DNA of 34,405 nt, taken from assembly GCA_015501585.1 (NCBI GenBank), contig JADNRY010000620.1, positions 1 through 34,405 on the forward strand, in the 5' to 3' direction. Under the pieces are notes generated by a model. The model was not told where the DNA came from. It saw only the letters and a list, made by a program, of their open reading frames with translations, and searched no databases. Below are positions 1 through 9,750 of this stretch, one piece after another. Numbering within the stretch: position 1 is the first letter of the stretch; every line of letters starts with the position of its first letter. The position numbers and the translations under genes are program-made. This stretch comes from Rhodocollybia butyracea. Lineage: Eukaryota > Basidiomycota > Agaricomycetes > Agaricales > Omphalotaceae.

Positions 1-385
1 CGGAGGCGTGCAGCGCGGTGTTGGCCGTGAATAACGTGCAGGATGGAATACAGGCAGAAGTAGATTTCTGATGTATATGTTCCATCAAGAATCAAGCTAC
101 AATCCAGGACGGTGGCTGGGTAGGCCACGTCGCCGGGGTCGAAGATACAAGTTTGTCCAGACTTCAAAACCCTAGTGGCCCTATTCATATATACGGATGG
201 GAGCTAAATCTTCCCGAAAAATCTATCGTCCTCGAATGATAGGTAGAGATATAGAAAGGAGAAGTCAAGCGCCTGGCGCACGCACAGTTTATTTCTTCAT
301 GGCACCACTTTTAATTTTTTGATTTGTGTTTGTTCTAATAAAAAGGCTGCACTTTTGGCTTTGCACTTCTTTTTTAGATCGTACA
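1..385. repeat. Duplicated upstream spacer and promoter of the ERG3 pseudogene
   Basis: No gene is seen here. Roughly 45-170 resembles 6070-6200 and part of 3540-3700 (shared pieces such as aagtagat, gttca/gttcc and caagctacaatcca), so the window opens inside the tail of the same duplicated block that recurs twice downstream. Positions 264-385 resemble the promoter of the intact ERG3 (16300-16409): both have a tttatttcttcatg/tttatttttcatg stretch followed by acaccactttaat-like sequence before the ATG. Seen directly; the block boundaries are approximate. Confidence 0.6.
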
Positions 386-1398
386 ATGGACCTCATTCTC
401 GAAGCCGCCCCACGTATCTTCTCGATGCGGTTTACACAAAACTCATACCCACGCCCATTGAAGCTGCAGGATTAAATATTACGGGCTCTGCGCTCGCCTT
501 GTCTGCCTGGCAGGCTCGCTCCTACATACCCCGCCAGATTATATCTCTGTTTATCGTCACTCTCTCGGAATACACGTGTTGTATCTTCTCTTTGCTTCGG
601 CGTCGTATTATTTTATCTTCAACCACGAAATGATGCTGCACCCACGATTCCTTCCAAAACAAGTCCGAATGGAAATCCGAACGAGTTTAGAGGCGTTTCC
701 AGTAATGATTCTGCTGACACTGCCTTGGTTTTTGGCTGAAGTAAGGGGTGGTCTAAATTATACGCTAGTGTGGACGATCATTGGGGAGGATGGTGGTATT
801 GGTTGCCTGTGTACCATTCTACCTGCTGTTTACTGACTACTGCATCTATTGGGTACATTCATCATCCTCTTCTGTACAAATTCCTGCATAAACCGCATCA
901 CAAATGGATTGGTAAGTTTTGGTTTCCTATTGCTCTTTAACAACTGAAACAATTCCATTAGTCCTACGCCATTCGCTTCGTATGCATTTCATCCTTTAGA
1001 TGGATATCTACAATCTGTGCCGTACCATCTGTTCATCTTTCTCTTCCCAGCACCGATATCTCTACCTCGGTTTCTTCGTCGCAGTCAACTTCTGGGCTAT
1101 CTTTGTACGTCTTCTCGTGCATTTATGACAATCTACTAGTACTTACGATCATACAAATCTCTCAGATCCATGACTCGGACATGATCACCGGCCATCCCTT
1201 CGAAAATGTTATCAACGGTCCTGCACATCATACGCTGCATCACCTTTACTATACTGTCAACTCATGGCCAGTACTTTACTTGGGCTGACCGTGCCGGGAA
1301 CTCTTACCCGCCATCCTGACGCGACGCTAGACCCATTATTAGAAGTAAAGATGCGTGACCGGGGAAAGAGAGAGGAAAAGCAAAATCAGATTGACCGT
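386..1398 (+). pseudogene. ERG3 (C-5 sterol desaturase) pseudogene, near full length
   Basis: This is a decayed full-length copy of the intact gene at 16410-17429. It keeps the start context (acaATGGACCTC), both introns at the same places (about 911-960 and 1106-1166) and the end (..GCAAAATCAGATTGA). It cannot encode the enzyme. A 1-nt loss near 409 shifts the frame, another shift lies near 571, a deletion of about 8 nt near 852 removes the HRW part of the first histidine box (HRWLHH in the intact gene), about 2 nt are lost near 1050, and an extra base lies near 1261. The second (HKPHH) and third (HTLHH) boxes are still readable in separate frames. The mixture of several lesions with well-kept splice sites points to a fairly old duplicate under no constraint. 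Confidence 0.9.
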
Positions 1399-2310
1399 TC
1401 TGGTTACGGTCTGGTATACTCTGTATGTACCATACCAGTGGAGGATAAACACCCAAAATAAGACGAGTATGACCAATGGGAAGAGAGCCAAATGGATGAC
1501 CCGTTAGATATATATATGCTTGCGCTGGTGACAATTTCCATAGCAGCTGCAGGAGGAAGCATGTTCACATGCACCAGAGTAAAGCGCTGAGTGATACGCT
1601 GGAATACGCCAGTGCATCTATGCGGTAGCCAAAGTTCATGAAGATATTCCACGTACATTCGGAACGATTCTCAGTACATAAAGCCCGCTGGACCTGGGGT
1701 CTCGTCTGATGTTGGAGCATGTTAGGACGTCATTCGCCAGCCGAAGTAAAAGCTGTGTGCGGAGAGATGTTGAGGGATCTACTGGTGGGATCTGTAGTTC
1801 AAGTCATAATCCACCTCAATTAGGCTGAATTTGACTTCGTGAGCTTGCAGACAGGAGAGAGGATTAATGGGGCCGAACAGCCACATGACTTCCTTTTTGG
1901 GTTTGATATGTACAGCTTTGACAGGAGCGATCAGCTGGATGACGCGTATGTCGATATTCTTATACCGCCATCGTCATCGCGTCACCTTTCGTCGTCTCAG
2001 AGTATTCACACTCTTTTAAAGGCGTTACGGTTCTTCGTTCTCGCATACCCGTGCTGGAACAGCTTACACATGCATTGCAACCCATATATGGGTCGCAACA
2101 TGCTCTGCTCCGCACGGTGCACTGTTATGTCCAATGTTACAGTAGACATACATTCCGACTCTTGTATTCTCGCTACCATATGCTCTAGCGCAAAGGCGAA
2201 TAAACTTGGATTTTAAAAAAAATGCATAGCCGGAACGATCGATATTCTGGCTCAAGATTCATAAGGACAAAATGGCCTACTCATTTTTGAAAATACCTAG
2301 ATGGGTGGGT
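1399..2310. repeat. Non-coding duplicated block, copy 1, with a possible decayed minus-strand gene
   Basis: No intact gene is supported. The block matches 4221-4850 over several stretches: 1623-1676 with 4391-4440, and 1962-2090 with 4559-4715. On the minus strand near 1600-1670 a frame reads ECTWNIFMNFGYRIDALAY; the second copy reads ECTWNISMNFGYRVDALAY. Most differences between the two are conservative or silent, so this may be an exon of an old gene convergent to ERG3; I do not recognise it. A piece at about 1877-1945 lies in the opposite orientation to its counterpart at about 4483-4551. Confidence 0.5.
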
Positions 2311-2320
2311 GCACGATGTA

Positions 2321-3028
2321 CTATCCCACAAACAACACCATCCCGAACAAAAACAAGATATAATAAGTATTCATCTGCAAATTTGCCCAAGATCTCCCTG
2401 CATTCGAGGAACTAGTTGGTGCCGCAAAAACTGTGACTGGAACCTTGGAACCTTCAATCGTGCTTGAGAAAGTTTCCAACACAGTAGTTGTAGGACCAAT
2501 GCCCATCACGTCGCGATCAACTTCAACACAGCTCGCACTTGGACCTCCATCGGGTGCAAAGCTACAGCTTTGAAAACTTCCCTCTTCAATGGTGTTAGTA
2601 CCATGACCAAATGATTGGGCAAATGACATCCATTCTCCTGCCGAAGATTCAACAACGGTGTCTGTATCGGGTGAGATCAAAGGTAACAGTCATTTGTCAT
2701 TTGTGTGCTCTTACAGTTCTCTGTTGCGCTGTATTGGCTTTCAAGACTCATAAATCTACCCACAGAATATGTCGTTTCAGTGCCGCCTGCAGAGTCTGTA
2801 CTGACCCCGACGACACTGGCTTGAATTTCTGTGGTGGGACTCGGGCCGCTGCCAGATGGAGGTCCGACAACGTAAAGCGTTGTTGAGGGTGCAGGGGTGG
2901 TGGCTGCTGGAATAGCACTGACTGGAACGAATGTCAGAGGATATAGTAGAGAGTGGTCAGAATGAGAGGATAGGCCTACCATGAGACCAACATGCTGTTA
3001 CAAATAAAAAAAGTTTTGGAAGTGCCAT
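2321..3028 (-). CDS. Secreted, probably GPI-anchored cell-surface protein (intact)
   Basis: Function unknown; probably a small surface protein. Read on the minus strand it has three exons, 3028-2980, 2921-2715 and 2661-2321, with introns of 58 and 53 nt, both in phase 1, giving 198 residues. It starts with a signal peptide (MALPKLFLFVTACWSH..), continues with a Pro/Ser/Thr-rich stretch, a core with ETTYSV, ESSAGEW, a cysteine pair (FQSCSFAPDGGPSASC), then a Ser-rich linker (APTSSSNAGRS) and a hydrophobic tail (YYILFLFGMVLFVG) that runs to the stop, as in GPI signals. The ETTYxx ... ASxGW/SAGEW ... C..F..D....xC order and the intron phases match the transmembrane family on the plus strand, so the two are probably related. 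Start chosen as the first ATG before the signal peptide. GPI anchoring is inferred. Confidence 0.75.
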
Positions 3029-3710
3029 GGGTAGTGAGCTTGTAAAACCGGGCGAGGATCAGAATAAGAGCAACCGTTTTAAATCATTCTAGGACCCATG
3101 TTAAGAAGGTAAGTATATTTAATCAAATTGATCATCTGGAGCAGACTGGAGCTTTCACACAGCCTGTAATTCAGAATAGTTGTGCGATACTGTACTGATC
3201 AGCCTGAGGTATTCTTGCACAGACTAGCATCTCCACCTTTCTACACCTTAAGTTCGCATAAGGAGACAAGAAAACGTCGGAAGCCACTTGCCTACGGCAA
3301 ACAATCACTGTCATCTCGGGAATGCATGCAGCAGTAGTCGGCCTTAGTCGGCAGAGAAGGTCTATATCAATTTGTATTATGTCAACGTCACAAATTATTA
3401 GAGTCTGCCTAGGGGAGACAACCGAGAAGGTGAAACAGTTGAGGAAAGGATAAACTAAGAGTCGATATCCAACCACGGTGAGGTAAGCCAAGAAAAGAGA
3501 ATGACTTGCACTCGTAGACACAAGTCCCGGATAGGAGGTGAGTCGAATAAATTCGAAGGTAGATCTTCGTTCTGATTTCCGTGTTCAGGAATCAACAGCA
3601 GGCCACGAGGAGACGAAGGAGGGGGTTTGGTGATGTCAAACTCTTAGTGGCCGCAGTATTGAAGGATCGTAGTATAAGTCAGACTCCGCTGACGAGTTCA
3701 GTACCTAAAG
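3029..3710. repeat. Upstream flank of the GPI-type gene, copy 1
   Basis: No gene seen. This 5' flank of the minus-strand gene is repeated at 5628-6200 (for example gcaaccgttttaaatcattct at 3069 and 5663, and cagcctgaggtattcttgca at about 3201 against caccctaaggtattcttgca). It should hold the promoter of the gene at 2321-3028; I could not assign a specific element. Confidence 0.6.
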
Positions 3711-4220
3711 TAGTTACAATGACCAGTAATAGAGAAGTGTTTGACCCGAACGGGTGAGTATTCGTGCACGCGATCTAAAGTGGAGCAGAGGGCTAGAAGT
3801 TAAATGGGAGAGGGTGGGTGGGGCTCGATAAAAACTACCGAAAAGTTGTTTCGGTAATGAGGAATTGAAGCGACGCTGGATGGGCTCCAAATATGGCATG
3901 GCTGGACATGGCTGGACTATCAGATTTCATCGCCTGCTGACTTATGATAAGCCGCTTACAGCCTATCTCGGACTTCAAAGCCCTGGAGGCTGGATACATG
4001 ATCAGCGAGAGCCAAATGAAAGGCTGTCGTTACGGTTTATCCTTGACCCTTGACAGAAACACTGAATATCACAGGACCATGTTATAAAGCTCCAAACGGC
4101 GAGACACGAAGCCTACTGGCAACGATAAGAGCTGACGGTGGTAGTTGTCGGTACGGTAAGGTTATCTAAAGGACAAAACGAAGTATAAACGGAGGTGGCA
4201 GTGCAGGTGAGTATGTGCCA
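3711..4220. other. Unique intergenic stretch between the two GPI-gene blocks
   Basis: About 500 bases with no counterpart elsewhere in the window. At 3837-3855 there is a perfect 7-bp hairpin (ACCGAAA agttg TTTCGGT). An open frame of 62 codons at 3865-4053 resembles nothing I know and is probably chance. In the first block this place would be held by ERG3, so this may be unrelated sequence that replaced it. Confidence 0.4.
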
Positions 4221-4850
4221 TACCTCGAGGGAAAAGCAAAATCGGATTGATCCTCTCGTTCTGGTGGCGATCTGGTATAATCTGCTATGTATTGTATGCA
4301 CCATACCAAGTTGAGTATGACTTGGGGAGGGGAGCCAAACAGACGACTTATTAGATATGCTGATACTTATACGCCAGCGCATCCACGCGGTAGCCAAAGT
4401 TCATGGAGATATTCCACGTACATTCGAAACAATTCTCAGTCCCGCAGGACCTGGGATGAGGCTGAATTTCAGCTTGATACGTCATCGCTGGGTATTTGAT
4501 CGCTCCTGTCAAAGCTGTATATATCAAACCCAAATAGGAAATCATGTACTCCTCTTTTACCGCCATCCATCGTCACCGGGTCACCTTTCGTCATCTCAGA
4601 GTATGCCATCCGTGCTCGTACTTTTTTAGTTCGTTAAGGTTCTTCGTCTCTCGCATACCCCTGCTGCGACAACTCACCCATTCCATGCATTGCAACCCAA
4701 GCAACGATATGGGTTCGCAGCGTTAGGTCCAATGTTGGCAGTCACATAGGCTTTTTATACTCACAATGTTCTGTCTAAGTTGTGGTGAGTCGGGTTGAAT
4801 AGCCGGTACCATCGATATTCTCGCCCAAGATTCATTAGAACAAAATGGCC
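4221..4850. repeat. Non-coding duplicated block, copy 2, with the last bases of an ERG3 copy
   Basis: Counterpart of 1380-2310. It opens with ctcgagggaaaagcaaaatcggattga at about 4221, matching the final codons of ERG3 (gagagaggaaaagcaaaatcagattga at 1370), so a third ERG3 copy once stood here and only its end survives. On the minus strand, 4566-4351 is open for 71 codons and ends ..FGYRVDALAYKYQHI, sharing the ECTWNI..FGYR.DALAY stretch with copy 1. I do not recognise the protein, and no start or splice structure is convincing. Confidence 0.5.
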
Positions 4851-4896
4851 TACTCATTCTTGAAAGTACCTGCGAAATGGATGAATCCACGATGTA

Positions 4897-5627
4897 CTAT
4901 CCCACAACCAACGCCATCCCGAACAAAAACAAAATATAACAACTACCCATCTGCAAATTTGGACAAGAGAACTTGGATCTCCCTGCATTCGAGGAACTAG
5001 TTGGTGCAGCAAAAACGGTGAGTGGAACCTTGGAACCTTCATACGTTCTTGTGGAAGTTGCCAACGCAGTAGTCGCAGGATTGGGGCCCGTCGGTTCGTA
5101 ATCAACTTCGACACAGCTCGCACTTGGACCTCCATCAGGTGCAAAGATACAGCTTTGAAAACTTCCCTCTCCAATGGTGTTGCCATGGACGAATGGGGCG
5201 AATGTCATCCATTCTCCCGCTGAAGATTCAACAATCGTGTCTGTATTGGGTGAGACAAAAGGTAGGACTCATTTATCACGTATGTGCACTTACAGTTCTC
5301 TGTCACACTGAGTCTACTTTCAAGACTAAAATATAAACCCACAGAATATGTCGTTTCAGTGCCACCTGCCGAGTCTGTACTGACCCCGACGACGCTGGCT
5401 GTTATTTCATTGGTGAAGCCGCTAGTAATGGGTGTTGGACTCCCGCTGAACGGAAGCGGAGGATCGACGGCGTAAAGCGTTATTGAAGGTGCAGGGTGGT
5501 CGCTGCTGGAACAGCACTGACTGGAACGAATGTCAGAGGATATAGTAGAGAGCTGTCATGAGAGGATACTAGGCCTACCATGAGACCAATATGCCGCTAC
5601 GAATAAAAGAAGTTTCGGAAGGGCCAT
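4897..5627 (-). pseudogene. GPI-anchored protein paralogue with one frameshift
   Basis: Second copy of the gene at 2321-3028, with the same three-exon plan: 5627-5579, 5520-5294 and 5240-4897, the same phase-1 introns, and the same ends (signal peptide MALPKLLLFVAAYWSH; C-terminal hydrophobic tail YILFLFGMALVVG). Exon 2 is one base short: a run of four C in copy 1 (ACCACCCCTGCA) is three here (ACCACCCTGCA, near 5490), so translation hits a stop a few codons later. Beyond that base the frame is open and conserved, including FQSCIFAPDGGPSASC. One homopolymer indel could be recent decay or an assembly error. Confidence 0.75.
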
Positions 5628-6680
5628 GGGAGTGCTGTAAGAGCGGGCAATTAGAATCTAAAAGCAACCGTTTTAAATCATTCTGGGACCATGTTAAAAG
5701 AGTAAGCATATGTTTAATCAAACTGATCATGCGCCAGACTCATGAATCTACGTTGATCGGCATTGGACAGGAGCTTTCACACCGGTCATTTAGTTGCATA
5801 GATATATCGCCGATACCGTACCGATCACCCTAAGGTATTCTTGCATAGACCAGCATCTACACCTTTCGACACCTTAAATTCACATAAGGAGACAATAAAA
5901 CGTCGAAAGCACTTGCCAACGGCAAACAAACACCGTCATCTCGGGAATGCAGCGGTAGTCGGCCCGACACAGAGAAGGTGAAACAGTTGAGGAAAGGACA
6001 AGGGAGAATCAAATCACGGACTTGCTGAGCTGCACAGGTCCCGGATCAGAGGCGAGTCGAACAAAGTCGAAGTAGATCTTTATTCTGATTTCTATGTTCA
6101 GGAACCAAGCGACAATCCAAGTTGGTAGCTGTAGCAGGTCGAAGAGCCTGGGATGAAGAGGGAGTAGAGGCCCGAGAAAAGGTGATATCAGACTCTCAGT
6201 GGCTGCAGTCTCAAGTATTGCCAGTGAAGGATACAAGCTAGGCCTAGTAGCCTTGGCCCTGGATGCATGAGCAAGCGCCGAAATTTCAATTTCTTCCTTC
6301 AACCTTCCTTCCTTGAAATAATGATAAAACACGAGCGCTGGGCGCTGGGCGGCTAACCCGCGAGACGATTGCGAGGTGGAGCCAACTTTGTAAGACGCTG
6401 CCTGACTCGAGAATTCGCCGATGCACCTGAGAGTAGTTTACCAGTAGGAGATAAGTCGAAACAGAGCGCTCAACGCCTGGCGACGGCTTGACATAAGGTG
6501 AGTGCAAAACCCATGCTTAAATGCTTACCTTCATTTTGCCTTCATGATTTAAATTTCATCCACAGCGGGTAGAATTTATATTAGTTGAATGACTATGATA
6601 TCGATCCGTCTCTTTAAATCTCCGATACAAGCATGTCTGCGCGCGGGAGATGGACAACTCACTTGACGCTCCCGACTTCC
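5628..6680. repeat. Upstream flank of the GPI-type gene, copy 2, and spacer to the next gene
   Basis: No gene seen. 5628-6200 repeats 3029-3710. 6290-6490 has short similarities to the upstream region of the ERG3 pseudogene (caacgcctggcgac at about 6470 and agcgcctggcgcac at 270), so a lost ERG3 copy may once have started near 6500. 6590-6680 leads into the promoter of the gene at 6747. Confidence 0.5.
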
Positions 6681-6688
6681 TTATAACG
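6681..6688 (+). promoter_or_regulatory. TATA-like element TTATAACG, 66 nt before the ATG at 6747
   Basis: The octamer TTATAACG stands 60-95 nt before the start codon in several family copies: here, 9012 (truncated copy), 11622 and 25760; at 13783 it reads TTTATAAA. Conservation of position among copies that differ nearby supports a core promoter role. This is inference from comparison inside the window only. Confidence 0.45.
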
Positions 6689-6746
6689 TGCCACCAAAAG
6701 AGCAAGCCTGAAAAAAATAACGTTGAGCTGGACTGGTAGACCCAGT

Positions 6747-7830
6747 ATGATTTTTTTCTTGTTAATCCTGACAAGTTTTAACATCCGTGAGTCAGGCCTT
6801 TTCGCTTCCAAAACTATCTCCAGGACTGATCAGGGGGATAAATCTGTAGCCAGTGCTTTTTCTAGTATAACTGCACTTACACTCTTTCAATTTGGAGGAG
6901 ATCGTCTCGATCCTGGCACAACTACTCTGCCATTATCCCCTCTTGGCACAGCAAGTGACAATTCTGAGACGACGTATCTTTATCGGGCTATCACTCTGAC
7001 CACAAGTGGGTACGATTCTCGACTATACATTGTCGATCTTATTCAGAATATTACAGTTTCGCGAACAATGATTATTTCTGCTTCTGGATGGGCCGAGCCT
7101 TTCTTAACTGCTACCATCGAATGTAAATTTATTGATTCTACAGAAGGGGAATGCTTTGGCGGTACTACCGGTACAGCTACTGGCAAACCTACACCGAATG
7201 TCTTCCAAGTGGCTAACCCCACGACCACCCCAGCTCCAACCATCCTGACAACCTCAAATACACTTTCCGCGACCACCGTCCCAACGACAGCCAATGGTCC
7301 AAATGGTCCGCAGAAGTCACGGTCATCCTCAGTGGGAGCAATCGTTGGTGGCACGATTGCGGGCGTTGCAGTTATATCAGCGGTCGTAATTTTTATTTTA
7401 TGGCGAAGGGGGAAACGGCTACGCCGTCAAGCATCACAATCTAATTTTCATCCGGAGGATGTTATACCTCATCAGGTAACATTGTGAACTGAAGCTACCT
7501 ATTAGTGAGACTCATCCATCGGTATAGGCTACAGGAGCTATCAATCCCTATCTAATTCCTTCCAGTCAACTCAAAGTCATACTGAAAAAAGCGTTTCACA
7601 GAGACAGGTGAGTTTTCTCTTTAGACTCAGGCTCCGGGCTTAAAATTTTTTTTTTAAAACTCATATGTATGCTATAGAACGGGATAAATCTCAATCTCAA
7701 CTCTGTGCAACCTCAACCAAAACGTGCACTAGCCGTCGTGGGCCCGTCCGTGCAGGAGTCTGGGCTCCAATCAGTGTCAGAGGAACATAGCTCACCAGGA
7801 TCTGATCCTCCACCATTATATACAAGGTAA
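6747..7830 (+). CDS. Single-pass membrane protein with C-terminal PPxY motif, family member 1 (intact)
   Basis: Five exons: 6747-6786, 6850-7005, 7057-7475, 7566-7607 and 7678-7830, giving 269 residues. Order: signal peptide (MIFFLLILTSFNI), ectodomain with LGTASDNSETTYLY and ASGWAEPF, cysteines at about 88 and 98 (IECKFIDSTEGECFG), a Thr/Pro-rich stalk at about 105-150, one transmembrane helix at about 159-181 (GAIVGGTIAGVAVISAVVIF), a basic stop-transfer stretch (RRGKRLRR), and a cytosolic tail ending DPPPLYTR with PPLY at 264-267. The layout recalls fungal SKG6/Mid2-like surface proteins; that assignment is by architecture only. PPxY motifs bind WW domains, for instance of Rsp5-type ubiquitin ligases, so the tail may recruit one. 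Introns 1 (63 nt) and 2 (51 nt) are multiples of three without stops here, so retained-intron mRNA would still be open; intron 1 contains stops in most paralogues. Confidence 0.8.
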
Positions 7831-8014
7831 TTCCCTGGCAGATCGAGTCTGCCATTATATCATCTGTGCATAAATTGCTAGTAGGACGAATGTACCTGGT
7901 AGTACTTGATGACTTGGTGTCTCACTGAGATAGAGACCAAAAAATGTCTTGTATAATAATTAACTTAGTATACATAATTTTATTTTACAGCATACTGTGT
8001 AATTTATTCTGGTA
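7831..8014. repeat. 3' flank of member 1, copy of a repeated flank
   Basis: 7890-7990 (tacttgatgacttggtgtctc..gagaccaaaaaatgtcttgtata..ttttattttac) is homologous to 9193-9290, 12880-12960 and 14995-15080, each lying just after a family gene or relic. It probably holds the 3' untranslated region. No clear terminator can be assigned. Confidence 0.55.
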
Positions 8015-8053
8015 GCAAGGAAGGAAGGAGGGATTTATTACACGGCATGGTCC

Positions 8054-8964
8054 AAGAGAAGGATTCTGAGACGATAGGGTAGAACAGCTTTCGTTAGTAG
8101 TCAGAGTTTGAAGCACCTAGTATGCTAGCGCCTAATGGGTGTTTACAATCATCAGCAGCTTTAACAGGAATGGATTCCATTCTCTTAGAGTGATCAACTT
8201 TATTACTGATATGTATACTTTAAGAACATTCTAAGTACTTAAAGATACTACTTAAGGCTAACACTACTTAAGGACACTACATAAAGACTACAAAATACTT
8301 AAGAATACAAAATGTTTGGGAACTACCTGGAGTTGGGGTCACACATGAATCCCACTGTACGCTTTGGGTGGGGGCTCGCTGATGGTGATCAACACTAAGA
8401 TCTAGAGACGAGGCGAGGACTCACTGTAGAGTCAGAGACTCGAGTAAACAGGCACAAAGATTCGTCGACTGAGAGAGAGAGATAAGAGTAAGGGGAGAAG
8501 CTAAACGTACGTATGTAATAGTACGTTCCTTCTATATGCGGTCAAATATATGTGATAATGTCGAAGGAAGTTGCGCGTCATAAGCACGTGCTCGTGAATG
8601 CATATATACTTCAACTTAGAATAAACTTTTTTTTAAGATTTGGATACCCGCAAGATGATTGTAAAGCGAAAATAATCAACATCTTTTGGGAAATGCTGCA
8701 TAATTTGTCCTGCATCGCCGTTTGCTGATGGGCCACGGTAGTGAGAGGGAACTGCTTGCTTTCATGCTCGTTCCAATTTTGGCTTGATTTTGGCTGCCCC
8801 GGCGTTCAGATCTTGAAGCTGTTCATCTCCTGCATACATGATGCTTGTACCAGGGAGATGAGTAGATATCTCAGCTGAATGGGCTCATTCCTGTTACAGG
8901 CTGTTAGACGGGAATCAAGGCGTCGGACCTGAAAAATCTCTCTGTCACATATTAATTACATATC
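8054..8964. other. Probable insertion of about 900 bp between two copies of a short promoter segment
   Basis: The segment ggaaggaaggagggatttattacacggcatggtcc (8019-8053) recurs as ggaaggaaggaaagaagtgaactacccggcacggtcc (8967-9003), where it leads straight into a family promoter. The sequence between them has no match elsewhere in the window, no long reading frame, a CTTAAG-rich direct-repeat tract, a short GA run (8469-8482) and the palindrome aaacgtacgtatgtaatagtacgtt (8502-8526). It could be a solo LTR or other non-autonomous element, but I see no clear terminal repeats, so its class is open. Confidence 0.35.
8232..8306. repeat. Short tandem-like repeat with a CTACTTAAG core
   Basis: About six imperfect copies of an 11-14 nt unit built on (C)TACTTAAG/A, AT-rich. 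It sits inside the probable insertion and is found nowhere else in the window. Confidence 0.6.
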
Positions 8965-9004
8965 CTGGAAGGAAGGAAAGAAGTGAACTACCCGGCACGG
9001 TCCA

Positions 9005-9186
9005 TTGGTGCTTATAACGCGCCACCGGAAAGAAGAGAGAAACACACCATTGGCTACTACTCTGACCTTTCTTCACCGACTCTCCTGTACTGGATATGGT
9101 TATGCTAACATCTGTGAGTTAGTCTGTTTCGGCAGGACTGAACAGGCAGGTAAATCTGTTTATAGGCTTGGCACTCGTTCAACTGA
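9005..9186 (+). pseudogene. Truncated 5' end of a family gene
   Basis: The promoter (TTATAACG at 9012), a start codon (9096, ATGGTTATG..) and the first intron (gtgagttagtctgtttcggcaggactg, from about 9114) match the family. However, exon 1 has lost about 15 nt of the signal-peptide core, and after the intron-like part the sequence jumps at 9161 to a 26-nt string (tataggcttggcactcgttc..) that also stands at 11421, then to the family 3' flank. The ectodomain, membrane helix and tail are absent. A deletion relic. Confidence 0.65.
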
Positions 9187-9192
9187 AACATG

Positions 9193-9505
9193 ATGTATAG
9201 TACAAGTTGATGTCTGGCTAAGGTAGAGACCAAAATGTCTTCCTTTATATAGTATAATCATATGTAGTTTTATTTTCCAGTTTGATTTATGCTGGCGGCC
9301 AAGAAAAAGCTGGAACGATGAGCTGGGAGTGCAGGAATGTACGCATGTGGACTCAACTTAAGATCCTGGTCGTGATTTCTGTGCATTCTAGTATCCATTA
9401 GGGTCTCAGGGTGCAAAAGTTCTCCAGCTAGTAGTACTACTTCTGGATCTGAGGCATAGCAACGACACAGACGATAGTAGTCAAAGGAAGGACTACTGGC
9501 CGCCC
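9193..9505. repeat. Repeated 3' flank, copy 2, with a shared minus-strand frame
   Basis: Homologous to 12880-13180 and 14990-15295. On the minus strand 9524-9270 is open for 84 codons and contains YYRLCRCYASDPEV and GELLHPETLMDTRMHRN; the 13-kb copy reads RLYRCYASDPEVV and GEFLYRETLMYTRMH on the same strand. Partial protein-level conservation suggests an old exon, but I cannot name the family, and the 15-kb copy is interrupted. Confidence 0.45.
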
Positions 9506-9521
9506 GAAACCTGGAAATGAA

Positions 9522-9750
9522 CATCTTGACGCGGTCTAGGCGAAACTTGTACCCCTGACTACCTTACTTGTTGAAGCCGCAAGATTAAACGTTACGGCCT
9601 CTGCATTTGCCATGGTCACTCTTATATAGTTATACCACGGCAAATTATGTCCCTCAGTTGCGTCATCGCTCCCCTAGGAACACACGTACTTTACTTACTT
9701 TCTTTATTTTGGCATCGTATTATTTCATCTTCAACAACGAAAGGATGTGA
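9522..9750 (+). pseudogene. ERG3 exon 1 fragment
   Basis: From catcttgacgcggtctaggcgaaacttgtacc to ttcaacaacgaaaggatg, this matches the intact ERG3 exon 1 from codon 11 to about codon 84 (DAVYTKLVP.., AAxLN.TAS.., SYYFIFN.E). A stop replaces the Tyr codon of VYTK (gtctag), the region around the Ser-Trp-Pro stretch has indels, and nothing downstream of this part remains. Confidence 0.8.

Noticed and set aside
7043..7354. A 103-codon minus-strand open frame rich in Val
   Set aside because: Mirror of the Thr/Pro-rich coding sequence of member 1; the same shadow recurs opposite members 3 and others.
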